64,000 nt of DNA from assembly GCA_963717125.1 (NCBI GenBank), contig CAVQVG010000013.1, forward strand, positions 1 through 64,000, in the 5' to 3' direction. This DNA is from RYN-230 sp963717125 (GTDB lineage Bacteria > Actinomycetota > Actinomycetes > Streptosporangiales > Streptosporangiaceae). This document shows positions 27,027-36,068 of the stretch, piece after piece (within the stretch, counting starts at the first letter, position 1; each line of letters starts with the position of its first letter). Below the pieces are notes generated by a model that was given only the letters and a program-made list of their open reading frames with translations, had not been told where the DNA came from and did no database searches. A program made the position numbers and the translations under genes.

Positions 27027-27965
27027 GTGCACGAGACAACCAGCGTCGGCCGCGGTCCGCAGCGGCGGCTGAGGTTCCGGCGGCCGGGCGTGTTTCTTAC
27101 TGCCATAGGTGCGGCCACTCTGCTGGCAGCCGGATGCAGCGCGGCATTTGCCAGTTCCTCACCGGCACCCGTCCACGGCCACATTTACTGGACCAATGGC
27201 CACTGGATCGGCCGCGCCCGCCTCAGCGGCACCGGCGTCAACCAGAAGTTCATCACCGGAGCAGCGTATGGCACAGGCATAGCGGTCTCCTCTGGCTACC
27301 TCTACTGGGCTAACCTAGGCGGGATTCCCCCCAGAAAGAGCCACGGCACGATCGGCCGCGCCCGCCTCAGCGGCACCGACGTCAACCAGAAGTTCATCAC
27401 CGGCGCCAGCTTGCCGGCCGGCGTGACCGCCGCCGGCGGCTACCTGTACTGGGCCAACAACGCCACCGGCACGATCGGCCGCGCCCGGCTCAACGGTACC
27501 GACGTCAACCAGAAGTACATCACGACCGCCCAGCCCAATGGGCCGGACGGCGTGGTTGTCGGCTCTGGGCATATCTACTGGGCCAACGACTACGGCATCG
27601 GCCGTGCCAACCTCAACGGCACCGGCGTCAACCAAGACTTCATCGCCGTCCCCAATGGCCCTAGCGGCGTGTCTGGGCTCGCAGTCAACTCCTGCTACAT
27701 CTACTGGACCGACGAGACCGCCGGCACGATCGGGCGGGCCCGGCTCAACGGCACGGATGTCAGGCAGCGGTTCATCACCGGCGGCAACTTTCCCGAAGCC
27801 GGATTGACGCTCGACTCCCGGTACCTCTACTGGGCCAACGGCGGCAATGGCACGATCGGCCGGGCCCGGCTCAACGGCACTGGCGTCAACCAGCGCTTCA
27901 TCATCACCATGCCCAGCACCAGGCAGATCGGCCTGTTCGGCGCGGCGGTGGCTCCCGGCCGGTAG
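27027..27965 (+). CDS. Secreted lipoprotein with YWAN-type beta-propeller repeats
   Basis: This 312-residue protein starts at GTG 27027, with AAAGGA upstream. The signal peptide is FLTAIGAATLLAAGC with the lipobox LAAGC, so it should be lipidated on the outer face of the membrane. The mature part is made of repeats of about 40-45 residues of the form YWAN...GTIGRARLNGTDVNQ.FI, about seven in number. These resemble LDL-receptor class B (YWTD) propeller blades. The repeats are very similar to each other, which suggests recent internal duplication. Ligand and role are unknown; adhesion or polymer binding is plausible. Confidence 0.8.
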   Translation: MHETTSVGRGPQRRLRFRRPGVFLTAIGAATLLAAGCSAAFASSSPAPVHGHIYWTNGHWIGRARLSGTGVNQKFITGAAYGTGIAVSSGYLYWANLGGIPPRKSHGTIGRARLSGTDVNQKFITGASLPAGVTAAGGYLYWANNATGTIGRARLNGTDVNQKYITTAQPNGPDGVVVGSGHIYWANDYGIGRANLNGTGVNQDFIAVPNGPSGVSGLAVNSCYIYWTDETAGTIGRARLNGTDVRQRFITGGNFPEAGLTLDSRYLYWANGGNGTIGRARLNGTGVNQRFIITMPSTRQIGLFGAAVAPGR

Positions 27966-28254
27966 TGGTCCAGGCGGGCTCTTCGCTGGCACACAAGTTG
28001 ACCTGGGCCTTCATCGCGTACCGGGGCTGGCCGCACTGGCCACGTAGCCCCGGCAGGTTGGCCAGGACTATCCTGGCGCGGGCTCCAGCTGCGACGGGCG
28101 AGGGAACCACGACAAGCCGCGCGCCGTCAGCCAGATCATTCCTCCGGACGCGGCAACACGGCCCAGCCTGCCCAGCCGGGAAACAGCGCGTCACGGCGGC
28201 TCGGGATAGGGCCGTGCAGGCTGTTTCTTACCGCACGTGAGGCAGCTAGCCGAA

Positions 28255-28566
28255 TCATTCGGTGCCCGCCACCTCGTAGTGGCGCACCGTCAGATCGCGT
28301 TCGACCAGGAACTGGTCGTCCTTCGGGTAGAAGACAGCCTCCTCGATGTCCTGGCCAGCGAAGGCCTCAACCGCTCCCCAGGAGTCCCAGAAACTCACGG
28401 TGACGAACTCGGCCCTGTCGCCTTCGGTCCGGCATAGCGCCCAGGCGCCGCGGTTGCCCGGCGTCTTTTTGTAGCCCTCGATGCCCGTCTGCTGGATGTA
28501 CCGGGCGTAATCGGCAGCATCGTCGGCGCGGACCGCGCCGCGCCAGATTCTTGCGATCATCGTCAT
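28255..28566 (-). CDS. Antibiotic biosynthesis monooxygenase-like (dimeric alpha-beta barrel) protein
   Basis: This 103-residue protein has a single ABM/dimeric alpha-beta barrel domain: MIARIWRGAVRADDAADYAR, then GNRGAWALCRTEGDRAEF, VTVSFWDSWGAVEAFAGQD and YPKDDQFLVERD. Members include small quinol monooxygenases and heme-degrading enzymes. The conserved positions here do not reveal which, and many are uncharacterised. Confidence 0.78.
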   Translation of the reverse strand: MTMIARIWRGAVRADDAADYARYIQQTGIEGYKKTPGNRGAWALCRTEGDRAEFVTVSFWDSWGAVEAFAGQDIEEAVFYPKDDQFLVERDLTVRHYEVAGTE

Positions 28567-28921
28567 CCTCCGGACTGGCAGCCAGGTCCCGGGGCAAGGA
28601 ATCGGGCGTGGCAGCCACGGAGCTTAGCTTGCTCATTGATCCACTGTGACCTAGGTACCCCTACCCGCATCTACCGGTTCACCCGGCCCCGCGCGGCTGC
28701 ATCGCGAGCTGGTGACACAGCCGCCGGGCCGAAGCCCCGGTCATAGCTCAGCGCACGATCGGCCGACTGCATGTCTATGCATTGCCACCCTCGGGATGAA
28801 CGTCCGCTCATAGCCGCCGAGCCGCCGATCTGCGTGGCCTGTGGCAGTATCGCCGCTGGCCGTTGAGGTGTGCAGATCTGGTCAGTCTGGCGCGGGGCAG
28901 TCCCCGGTTGGGGGTCCGGGT
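28567..28921. other. Intergenic stretch, nothing recognised
   Basis: About 350 bases between two minus-strand genes. It holds the promoter of the ABM-like gene near its left end. I see no further gene, repeat or RNA. Confidence 0.5.
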
Positions 28922-29569
28922 TCAGGCGTGGTCGTTTTTGTTCCACAGCTGGTGAGTAAGGCCGCTAGGCGAGGTGACGGACTCGATGGTGAAGCGGTCT
29001 TCGAGGCCGATTGATCCCTCCCAGAGGGATACGCCGCGCCCGAGGGTAATCGGCACGATCACCAGGTGCATGAAGTCAACCAGGTCGGCCTGGAGGAACT
29101 GACGCACCGTCGAGGGTCCTCCCCCGATGCGGACGTCACGACCACCAGCAGCCTGCTGGGCTAGGCGGAGCACCTCCTCCGGTGGGCCGTCCACGAACCG
29201 GAAGCTGGTCCCGTTGGGAAAGTCAATCGTGGGATGCGGGTGGTGGCTCATGACGAACACCGGTGTCTGGAATGGCGGCTCGTCACCCCACCAGCCCCGC
29301 CACCCGTCGTCGGGCCAATCACCAACCTGGGGACCGAACTTGCGCCGTCCCATGATCTCGGCGCCGATGCCCTGGCTCCACATGCTGGTCAGGGCGCGGT
29401 CCAGCGTGACGGGGGCATCCGCCTTATCGACGCCATGGATTACCCGGCCATCGAACCACGTGAACAGCCGCTCGGCGCCGCCGATCGGGGCGTCGAACGT
29501 CACATGCTCGCCGGCGGCGTAGCCGTCGAGGGAGACGTTCATGTTGTGGATCCGGGTGCGGGGCATCAC
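28922..29569 (-). CDS. RibD/DHFR-domain reductase
   Basis: This 215-residue protein of the dihydrofolate-reductase-like RibD C-terminal family begins RIHNMNVSLDGYAAGEHVTF. It has GAEIMGRRKFGPQVGDWPDD, TPVFVMSHHPHP, VRIGGGPSTVRQFLQADLVD and ITLGRGVSLW. The NADPH-binding 'GGG' and 'GRGVSLW' blocks are intact, in contrast to the deleted relative at 26275. The substrate is unknown; such proteins are common near resistance and regulator genes in actinomycetes. Confidence 0.88.
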   Translation of the reverse strand: MMPRTRIHNMNVSLDGYAAGEHVTFDAPIGGAERLFTWFDGRVIHGVDKADAPVTLDRALTSMWSQGIGAEIMGRRKFGPQVGDWPDDGWRGWWGDEPPFQTPVFVMSHHPHPTIDFPNGTSFRFVDGPPEEVLRLAQQAAGGRDVRIGGGPSTVRQFLQADLVDFMHLVIVPITLGRGVSLWEGSIGLEDRFTIESVTSPSGLTHQLWNKNDHA

Positions 29570-29922
29570 GACTCCTTCTGCGATCGGATGAAGCGTTCAC
29601 AACATAGACCGGCGGGATGGCCGGGACCTATCGCTGAACGCCGACATCGTGTTGCGGTGGTCCAACCCCCGCATCCGCACCACAGGCGCCCCGGCATGGC
29701 GTGCCGGAGTAGTGACGGCGATGCTCACGGCAAGCCCCCGCGCGCCGGTACCCGGCAAGAACAGTCTTCGCGCTACCACCACGAGCCGGGTGAATCGGCT
29801 CGAGTAGCGCCGGCCCGGCGGCCATGCCAGACAGGCACGTGATCACACCCAGTGACTAACCCTAGTCGCTGACCGCCGCACTCATCACCCTGCGGGCCCT
29901 GCCCGCCGCGTTAGGCGGAAAT
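29570..29922. other. Intergenic stretch before the WD40 pseudogene
   Basis: About 350 bases. No gene is convincing; the start and NTPase part of the following WD40 gene are not present here, so the junction near 29900 is probably a deletion point. Confidence 0.45.
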
Positions 29923-31490
29923 GTGCCGCCCCGACATGGGGACGGGCGGATCCTGGCCGCCGGCACCAACGAGGGCAGCGTCTGGCTGTGGAACCTCGCT
30001 GACCCGGCCCGCCCCGCCCGGCTCGGCCAGCTGCTGACTGTCCGCGACGACTTTGTGTACTCGGTGGCGTTCAGCCCGGATGGGAAGATCCTGGCCGCCG
30101 GCAGCGGCGGCGGCACGGTCTGGCTGTGGAATCTCGCTGACCCGGCCCGGCCCGCCCGGCTCGGCCGGCCGCTGACCGGACCCGCCGACTCTGTCGGCTC
30201 AGTGGCGTTCAGCCCGGACGGGAAGATCCTGGCCGCCGGCAGCTACGACGGCACGGTCTGGCTGTGGAACCTCGCTGACCCAGCCCGCCCCGCCCGGCTC
30301 GGCCTGCGCCGCTGACCGGACCCACAGTCTCTGTCAACTCGGTGGCGTTCAGCCCGCATAAGCGGATCCTGGCCGCCGGCAGCAACGACGGCACGGTCTG
30401 GCTGTGGAACCTCGCTGACCCAGCCCGCCCCGCCCGGCTCGGCCGGCCGCTGACCGGACCCGCCGACTCTGTCTACTCGGTGGCGTTCAGCCCGGACGGG
30501 AAGATCCTGGCCGCCGGCAGCGCCGATCGCAAGGTCTGGGTGTGGAACCTCGCCGCCCCCGCCGCCCCCGCCCAGCCACTGACCGGCGCCACTGGCCCTG
30601 TTGACTCGGTGGCGTTCAGCCCGGACGGGCGGACCCTGGCCGCTGGCATTGACGACGACACCATCCGGTTGTGGAATCTCCCATCCAACGTCCTGACCGG
30701 CCCTGCCGGTCCTGTGCGTTCCGTGGCGTTCAGCCCGCATAAGCGGATCCTGGCCGCCGGCAGCTACGACGACAAGGTCTGGCTGTGGAACCTCGCTGAC
30801 CCGGGCCGCCCCGCCCGGCTCGGCCGGCCGCTGACCGGGCCCACAAGCTCTGTCGAGTCGGTGGCGTTCAGCCCCGGCGGGAAGATCCTGGCCGTCGGCA
30901 CCAACGACGGCACGGTCTGGCTGTGGAACCTCGCCGACCCGGCCCACTCCGCCCGGCTCGGCCAGCCGCTGAGCGGCCCTACCGGCAGTGTCGAGTCGGT
31001 GGCGTTCAGCCCGGACGGGAAGATCCTGGCGGCCGGCAGCTACGGCGGCAGCCAGGTCTGGCTGTGGAACCTCACCGACCCCGCCCACCCCGCCCGGCTT
31101 GGCCAGCCGCTGACCGGACCCACGGGCGTTGTCTACTCCGTGGCGTTCAGCCCAGACGGGCGGACCTTGGCCGCCGGCACCAACGACGGCACGGTCTGGC
31201 TGTGGAACCTCGCAGACCCGGCTCACCCCGCCCCCTTCGGCCAGCCGCTGACCGGACCCGCGGACTTTGTCAACTCGGCGGCGTTCAGCCCGGATGGGAA
31301 GATCCTGGCCGCCGGCAGCAGCGACGACAAGGTCTGGGTGTGGAACCTCAACGTCGATGACGCCATCCAGCGGATCTGCGCCACCACCAGCAACGTCCTG
31401 ACCCCAGCGCAGTGGAAGCAGTACCTCCCTCAACTTCCGTACAGCCCACCCTGCGCCCACCCAGGCCATTACGGTCTCCTGGCTCATTGA
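29923..31490 (+). pseudogene. WD40 beta-propeller gene, 5' truncated and frameshifted
   Basis: The frame enters in mid-repeat (DGRILAAGTNEGSVWLWNLA) with no NTPase or start region, and runs through 11 WD40 repeats, the first incomplete. At about 30312 a two-base excess (GGCCTGCGCCGCTG where other repeats have GGCCGGCCGCTG) shifts the frame; reading resumes at 30342. The C-terminal tail ICATTSNVLTPAQWKQYLPQL matches the tail of the STAND-WD40 pseudogene at 3609-7771. The repeats are nearly identical at DNA level, with a period of about 130-140 bp. This is the remnant of a second STAND-WD40 gene. Confidence 0.85.
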
Positions 31491-31721
31491 AACCAGCCGG
31501 GTCTGTCAGCTAAGCCGGGCCCTGTGGATCAACATCGTCACGGTAAGTGGCGAGGAATGCTCGGGAGAACGCTCGCCGAGCTGCCGGATCTGTATCGGAA
31601 TCGGCAACTCATAATTGTTGAGTCCGGGAGCGCGGAACCGGGTGGTCGGAGCTATCGCAGCGGCGGCTGCCTTGCCTCTCAACGGCCGCCCAATGGTCGT
31701 GGACCGGGGGACACTGGTGCG

Positions 31722-32546
31722 GTGCCGTATGACCCGACCATCTACCTCGGCTCTGCTGCCTACTATCGCTACGGCCGCCCCGCGTACTCACCCGAGCTCG
31801 AGGTCGTCCTGACGCAGGAGTCGGGTCTGGATGGGAGCGGCCGGCTTCTGGATGTCGGCTGCGGCCCTGGCGTGCTTACCGTCCGCCTCGCTCATCTGTT
31901 CGCGCAGGCGGTCGGTCTGGACCCTGACGCCGGCATGCTTGTGGAGGGCTGCCGCGCAGCCGGGGAAAAAACAGTCATGAACATCCGGTGGGTCCAGGGC
32001 CTGGCCGAGGACCTGCCCGCGGTCGCGCCAGGGCCCTACCGGCTGGTGACCTTCGGCCAGTCCTTCCACTGGACCGACGAGCAGCAAGTGGCCGAGACCG
32101 TCTACGACATGCTGGAGCCCGGCGCTGCGCTGGCACTCATCGTCCACACGGTGACGGGGCGGCCCCGGCCACCAGACCCCGGGGTGCCTGCGATCCCTCA
32201 TGATGAGATCAAGGCGCTGGTGGAGAAGTATCTCGGATCTACCCGGCGCGCCGGCCAAGGCACCGCCCCGCAGCGAACTCACCGCTTCGAGGATGTGCTG
32301 GCCCGGACTCGCTTTGGTGTTCCGCAGCAGTTCTTCGTCCCAGGCATCCCCGATCTGCTGCGAGATAGCGAGAGCGTCCTGTCCGGCTACTTTTCCCTCT
32401 CGTCCTCGGCGCCGCACCTGTTTGGTGATCGTCTTGGCGACTTCGCCGAGGAGGTGCGGGCGCTGCTCGCGAACCGCTGCGCCGAGGGCATTTTCTGGGA
32501 CTGGCCGGGCGACACCGAGGTGGTAATGGCCCGCAAGCCCGGCTGA
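31722..32546 (+). CDS. Class I SAM-dependent methyltransferase
   Basis: This 274-residue protein starts at GTG 31722 (VPYDPTIYLGSAAYYRYGRP), the family-typical start; the frame is open 66 codons further upstream without similarity. Motif I is RLLDVGCGPGVLTVRLAHLF (residues about 38-57), the acidic residue after it lies in AVGLDPDAGML, and the post-motif reads LVTFGQSFHWTDE. Such enzymes methylate small molecules; the substrate is not inferable. Confidence 0.87.
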   Translation: MPYDPTIYLGSAAYYRYGRPAYSPELEVVLTQESGLDGSGRLLDVGCGPGVLTVRLAHLFAQAVGLDPDAGMLVEGCRAAGEKTVMNIRWVQGLAEDLPAVAPGPYRLVTFGQSFHWTDEQQVAETVYDMLEPGAALALIVHTVTGRPRPPDPGVPAIPHDEIKALVEKYLGSTRRAGQGTAPQRTHRFEDVLARTRFGVPQQFFVPGIPDLLRDSESVLSGYFSLSSSAPHLFGDRLGDFAEEVRALLANRCAEGIFWDWPGDTEVVMARKPG

Positions 32547-32571
32547 ACAAGTGGCGTCCGCACACTGACCC

Positions 32572-32615
32572 GCCGGTGTGCAGAACAGGGCAAGCCGGTG
32601 TGCAGAACGGGGCAA
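32572..32615. repeat. Two tandem 22-bp repeats
   Basis: The unit GCCGGTGTGCAGAAC-R-GGGCAA occurs twice in a row, with an A/G difference. It follows the methyltransferase stop by about 25 bases. It may be a regulatory site or a replication slip; no partner elsewhere was seen. Confidence 0.6.
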
Positions 32616-32759
32616 TCTGAGCGCGGCAAACAGCGGAACTGCGACGCTCAGCATCCGCACGGAATCGGCAGGGAGGATGTGGGTAGTGCTTCTGGCCCTG
32701 CTTCTCCGCTTACGGCCCTGCCTGCGTGGTTTGGGGCTGTTACGGGCGTAGTGTCCGGA

Positions 32760-34080
32760 GCACTGGGTCCCGGCCTGACCTCCGAATCGGCCGACGCCGC
32801 TCGGGCTGTCCTTCTAACGATTTGTCGGCCGGGCCCCAGCTTTTTTCAGGCACCCACCGGCGCTGCCGGTCTGATCTGCCTGGCCTGGGCAAGAGGCCGG
32901 GGTTCACAGGTCCGGGCGGCCAGCGGGTGCGTGCCATCCCTCAACCTCAGAAAGGGATGACAGTGACCATCGTAGAGACATGCGCCATCACTGGCGGCGT
33001 GGACACCCACGCTGATGCCCACGTCGCGGCCGCGCTGGATCCTATCGGCGGGCTGCTGGGGGTCCAGGAGTTCCCGGCGACGGCGGCCGGCTATGCCCGG
33101 CTGCTGGACTGGCTGGGCGGGTTCGGGACAGTGTGCCTAGTCGGGATCGAGGGGACCGGCAGCTACGGCGCCGGACTGGCCCGCCACATCACCGCGGCCG
33201 GTGTCCGGGTGGTGGAGGTGGACCGCGCTGACCGCCAGGACCGGCGCCGGGCGGGCAAGTCCGGCCCACTCGATGCCGTCAGCGCGGCGCGGGCCGCGCA
33301 GTCCGGCCGGGCCCGCGGTGCGCCGAAGGGCCGCGACGGCGCGGTGGAGGCGATCCGCGCGCTGATGGTCGCCAAGCGCAGCGCCCGCGCCGAGCGCACG
33401 CAGACGATCAACCAGGCCCGGGCCCTGATCTTGACCGGGCCCGATGACCTGCGGGCCCGGTTCTCCCGGCATGACCCGGCGGACCTAGTCGCTGAGCTGG
33501 CCGCGCTGCGGCCCCGCCCCGGCGGCGTCGTCGGCTATGCCACCCGGGTCGCCGTGCGCGAACTGGGCCGGCGCGCCGAGTTCCTCGATGGCCAGCTCGA
33601 GCGCCTGGACGAGCTGATCGTCCCTCTGGTGACCACCCGCGCCCCCGGCCTGCTTGCCCTTTACGGCGTCGGCGCCGATACCGCCGCGCTGCTCCTGGTC
33701 GCGGCGGGGGATCACCCGGAGCGGCTCCACTCCGAGGCCGCCTGGGCGCACCTGTGCGCCGCCGCCCCGATCCCCGCCTCCTCCGGAAAGGTCACCCGGC
33801 ACCGGCTCAACCCCGGCGGCGGCCGGCAGGCCAACCACGCCCTGTGGCGGATCGTCATCACCCGGATGAGCTCCCACCCGCCGACCCGCGCCTACGTCAC
33901 ACGGCGCACCAAAGAAGGCCTGTCCAAGAAAGAAATCATCCGCTGCCTCAAGCGCTACGTCGCCCGCGAGATTTACCCGCACCTCCGCGCCGCCGCCCGC
34001 TAACACTCATTCTCCGGGGACGGCCTGACCCGCTAATCGGCTGCCGCATCCACGCTGGCCTGCTAACGATTCGCCGGCCG
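32760..34080 (+). mobile_element. IS110-family insertion sequence (ends approximate)
   Basis: A full-length IS110 transposase gene is flanked by non-coding ends that resemble each other: CTAACGATTTGTCGGCCG at about 32816 and CTAACGATTCGCCGGCCG at about 34064. IS110 elements lack long terminal inverted repeats, and the exact ends cannot be set by eye. The roughly 200-base non-coding stretch before the gene is where IS110 bridge RNA is encoded in studied members. Confidence 0.7.
32957..34003 (+). CDS. IS110-family transposase (DEDD/RuvC-like and serine-type recombinase)
   Basis: This 348-residue protein starts at ATG 32957. The N-terminal RuvC-like domain contains the first acidic residue in GGVDTHADAHVAAALD and the next in VGIEGTGSYGAGLARHI. 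The central coiled region has VAKRSARAERTQTINQARAL. The C-terminal transposase_20 domain includes the catalytic serine region AAPIPASSGKVTRHRLNPGG and NHALWRIVITRM. All blocks are in frame, so the enzyme could be active. It follows a methyltransferase gene in segment B-C. Confidence 0.92.
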   Translation: MTVTIVETCAITGGVDTHADAHVAAALDPIGGLLGVQEFPATAAGYARLLDWLGGFGTVCLVGIEGTGSYGAGLARHITAAGVRVVEVDRADRQDRRRAGKSGPLDAVSAARAAQSGRARGAPKGRDGAVEAIRALMVAKRSARAERTQTINQARALILTGPDDLRARFSRHDPADLVAELAALRPRPGGVVGYATRVAVRELGRRAEFLDGQLERLDELIVPLVTTRAPGLLALYGVGADTAALLLVAAGDHPERLHSEAAWAHLCAAAPIPASSGKVTRHRLNPGGGRQANHALWRIVITRMSSHPPTRAYVTRRTKEGLSKKEIIRCLKRYVAREIYPHLRAAAR

Positions 34081-34909
34081 TCCCCGGGCCTCCCACGTGA
34101 CCTGGCTGGGCGTGACCTCATAAGAGCTTGCCCTCATCCGAGCGGCCCTTCCCTGTCTTGTCCGCAACTCCAGCCATTCCAGAATGCCGGAAAAAAGAGA
34201 CGACAAAATGTCACACGAACCTTGACGCGCATAGGAGCATCGTTATGTGGCGGTTCGATTTGCAGGCAGGCCGACTGTGCTCACCGCGTGTATCGACCGC
34301 GACCTTGATGCTGCCCGGGGTCTTCTCCGATGTTGTTGATCATCCGGTCCGGCGCGGGGCGGGCAGCGCGCACCGCGCCGGACTCGGGTTGGCGCCAGCC
34401 AACTCAACGAGCCGGTGCTCCCTGGGCGGGTGACGCGATGTCAGCAACGCGGCCAGGCTGATGCTCCGGACTCGCCGGATCCTCCCAGGGCGCAGCGGCA
34501 CGCCGGGCGGTTGCGCCGGATCGCGTCACGGCGCAACCCCGCGCCTGGGCGGCGCAGCCTGCCGGCCATCTTCGCGCCGGGCTGCCGCCATCCGGCGCAG
34601 CGCGTCGAGTCCGTGCGTTCGGTTCCTCGCCCGCCAGCGCATTACGCCGGACACCGGCGGCAGGTGCGACTGGTGAGAGGAGACCTGGGCGCCCAAACGG
34701 CAGCACCGCCACCACCTGCAAGTGGTGCAACATTCACCGCGAGAAAGCTCCTCTAGGAGGGCCCGGTGGTGGCCAAGCGGCAAGAGTCACGGAACCGGGG
34801 AGACTGGAATTTGCCCAGGTGGCAGGCTGATCAACGCCGATCCAGCGCCTGGAACCAGTTGTCTTGCCAGCAGCCCTGGCGGGCGAAGCCGCCCGATCCG
34901 AACACACAT
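34081..34909. other. Gene-poor stretch up to att module C
   Basis: About 830 bases. No protein is supported: the longer open frames are arginine/proline-rich readings of GC-rich DNA. From about 34715 the sequence aligns with the left flank of att copy B (20230 onward). Confidence 0.5.
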
Positions 34910-34931
34910 ACGGCGGCCACAGGGCCGCCGT
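34910..34931. other. Conserved hairpin beside arm sites (copy C)
   Basis: ACGGCGGCC and GGCCGCCGT pair around ACAG and end at the first TGCTGTAC box. Arms match the hairpin at 20435 while the loop differs, which suggests the fold is conserved. Confidence 0.6.
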
Positions 34932-34952
34932 TGCTGTACTTTGCTGCTGTAC
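34932..34952. promoter_or_regulatory. Putative integrase arm-type sites, left of att C
   Basis: TGCTGTAC at 34932-34939 and 34945-34952, again 13 bases apart, about 36 bases left of the tRNA fragment. Confidence 0.55.
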
Positions 34953-34987
34953 TCGCTGTTCGAACGTTCGAATTTCGCTTCTGACCA

Positions 34988-35030
34988 GTGGAGCTAAGCG
35001 GGCTCGAACCGCTGACCTCTTGCATGCCAT
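34988..35030 (-). repeat. att remnant C: tRNA-Ala(GGC) 3' half with altered, still paired T-stem
   Basis: The minus strand reads from the GGC anticodon loop to the acceptor 3' strand. The T-stem is AGCGG/CCGCT, not AGGAG/CTCCT as in copies B, D and E. Both sides changed together, so pairing is kept. This points to descent from a different functional tRNA-Ala allele rather than random decay. CGGTCA boxes follow at about 35117-35134. Confidence 0.8.
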
Positions 35031-35450
35031 GGGGAATGCTGACGTTCATTGACACTACCTGCCAGGCAGGGACAGCCTGTGCGGCTCGATGAACCGCGCA
35101 GGGCTGTCTGCAGCGACGGTCAGACCGCGGTCAAGATCGGGTCCCTCATCACCGACTTCGATGATCGAACACCCGGTCGCATGGGCACCGGGGCGACGAG
35201 CAAAGTAAGGACGCGGGGGACACACGGCTCCTTGGTCTCTGTGGCGGTAGGTGCAGGCCTCTGGCCGCGGTCGGGTGCAGCCGATGGGGGGTGGGACGCA
35301 CGCCTGTGCCGGCGCAACGCCAGCGCTGCCTGGCCCTCGGCGCTGCAGACCGATGCCGTGAGCGAGCCCGTATCCGCGCAAACGCGCCGGCGCTGGACCG
35401 GCCAGGACCAGGGCGGCAGGGTGGATGCGTGTCTTCGCGGGTGCTGGTGG
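35031..35450. other. Right flank of att C, no gene seen
   Basis: The first 170 bases match the right flanks of copies B and D, including the CGGTCA pair. The rest up to the MarR gene holds nothing I recognise. Confidence 0.5.
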
Positions 35451-35960
35451 TCAGCGCGCTGGCTGGGCGGGTTCTTCTTCCTCTGCGGCGTAGGCGAGGA
35501 AGTCATCGACCATCCGGTGCAGCAGGGTGGCGAGCTGGTGCAGCTCCTGCGGGGGCCAGTGCGCTAGGGCGGTCTGCATGCCGGTTTCGCCGGCCTGGCG
35601 GATGCGGTCGGATGCTGCCTTGCCTGCGGGGGTGAGCTGGATGAGGTGGGCGCGGCGGTCGTCCGGGTCCGGCTTACGATCTGCGTAGCCGGCTTTCTGC
35701 AGCCGTTGCACCTGTCGGGTGACGTGTGGTGCCTCCACCCCCAGCCGGGCCGCCAGCTCGCCGGGGCGCATTGGGCCGGCCTCGGCGAGCTGGCCCAGGA
35801 CCATGACGGCGGCGCGGTCCAGCGGCACCGCGGCCGCGGTCCTGACCCGGTCATGGCGCCGGGCCCGGGTGATCAGGTAGGAGATCCGGGTGATCGCCCG
35901 CAAGATCTCGGCGGCATCCGCAGCATCCGCAGCGGTGGTTTCTGGCTGGCCTTGGGGCAT
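35451..35960 (-). CDS. MarR-family regulator of the adjacent MFS exporter
   Basis: This is a protein of about 169 residues with the winged-helix core MRPGELAARLGVEAPHVTRQ, VQRLQKAGYADRKPDPDDRR and the wing AHLIQLTPAGKAASD. ATG 35960 is favoured because an AGGA box lies 9 bases upstream; the ATG at 35969 lies inside that box. It is divergent from the MFS gene at 36069, with two near-palindromic operator copies between them, so both genes are probably repressed together until the drug binds. Confidence 0.9.
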   Translation of the reverse strand: MPQGQPETTAADAADAAEILRAITRISYLITRARRHDRVRTAAAVPLDRAAVMVLGQLAEAGPMRPGELAARLGVEAPHVTRQVQRLQKAGYADRKPDPDDRRAHLIQLTPAGKAASDRIRQAGETGMQTALAHWPPQELHQLATLLHRMVDDFLAYAAEEEEPAQPAR

Positions 35961-35985
35961 GTGACCCATCCTACATTACTTACCT

Positions 35986-35999
35986 AAGTTACGTAACTT
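35986..35999. promoter_or_regulatory. MarR operator copy 1
   Basis: AAGTTACGTAACTT is a perfect 14-bp palindrome preceded by TTACCT. A second site with the same lead-in lies 51 bases away. Confidence 0.75.
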
Positions 36000-36036
36000 G
36001 ACGGCCCGGAGCCTGGCCTGTTAGCTTGCTTACCTA

Positions 36037-36048
36037 AGTTAAGTAACT
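36037..36048. promoter_or_regulatory. MarR operator copy 2
   Basis: AGTTAAGTAACT, preceded by TTACCTA, repeats the AGTTA-NN-TAACT core of copy 1. It lies 20 bases before the MFS start and should block its promoter or ribosome access. Confidence 0.7.
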
Positions 36049-36068
36049 AGCTTATTCCAGGAGGTCTC

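Noticed and set aside
27180..27900. Regular repeats in the lipoprotein gene as CRISPR or a non-coding satellite
   Set aside because: Units are in frame and encode YWAN propeller blades after a lipobox.
30000..31350. Regular DNA repeats at the WD40 locus as a possible CRISPR array
   Set aside because: The period is about 130-140 bp and every unit codes for a WD40 blade; there are no short repeats with unique spacers and no cas genes.
34404..34756. Open frames on both strands in the gap before att C
   Set aside because: Composition follows GC bias and no domain, ribosome binding site or conserved neighbour supports a gene.
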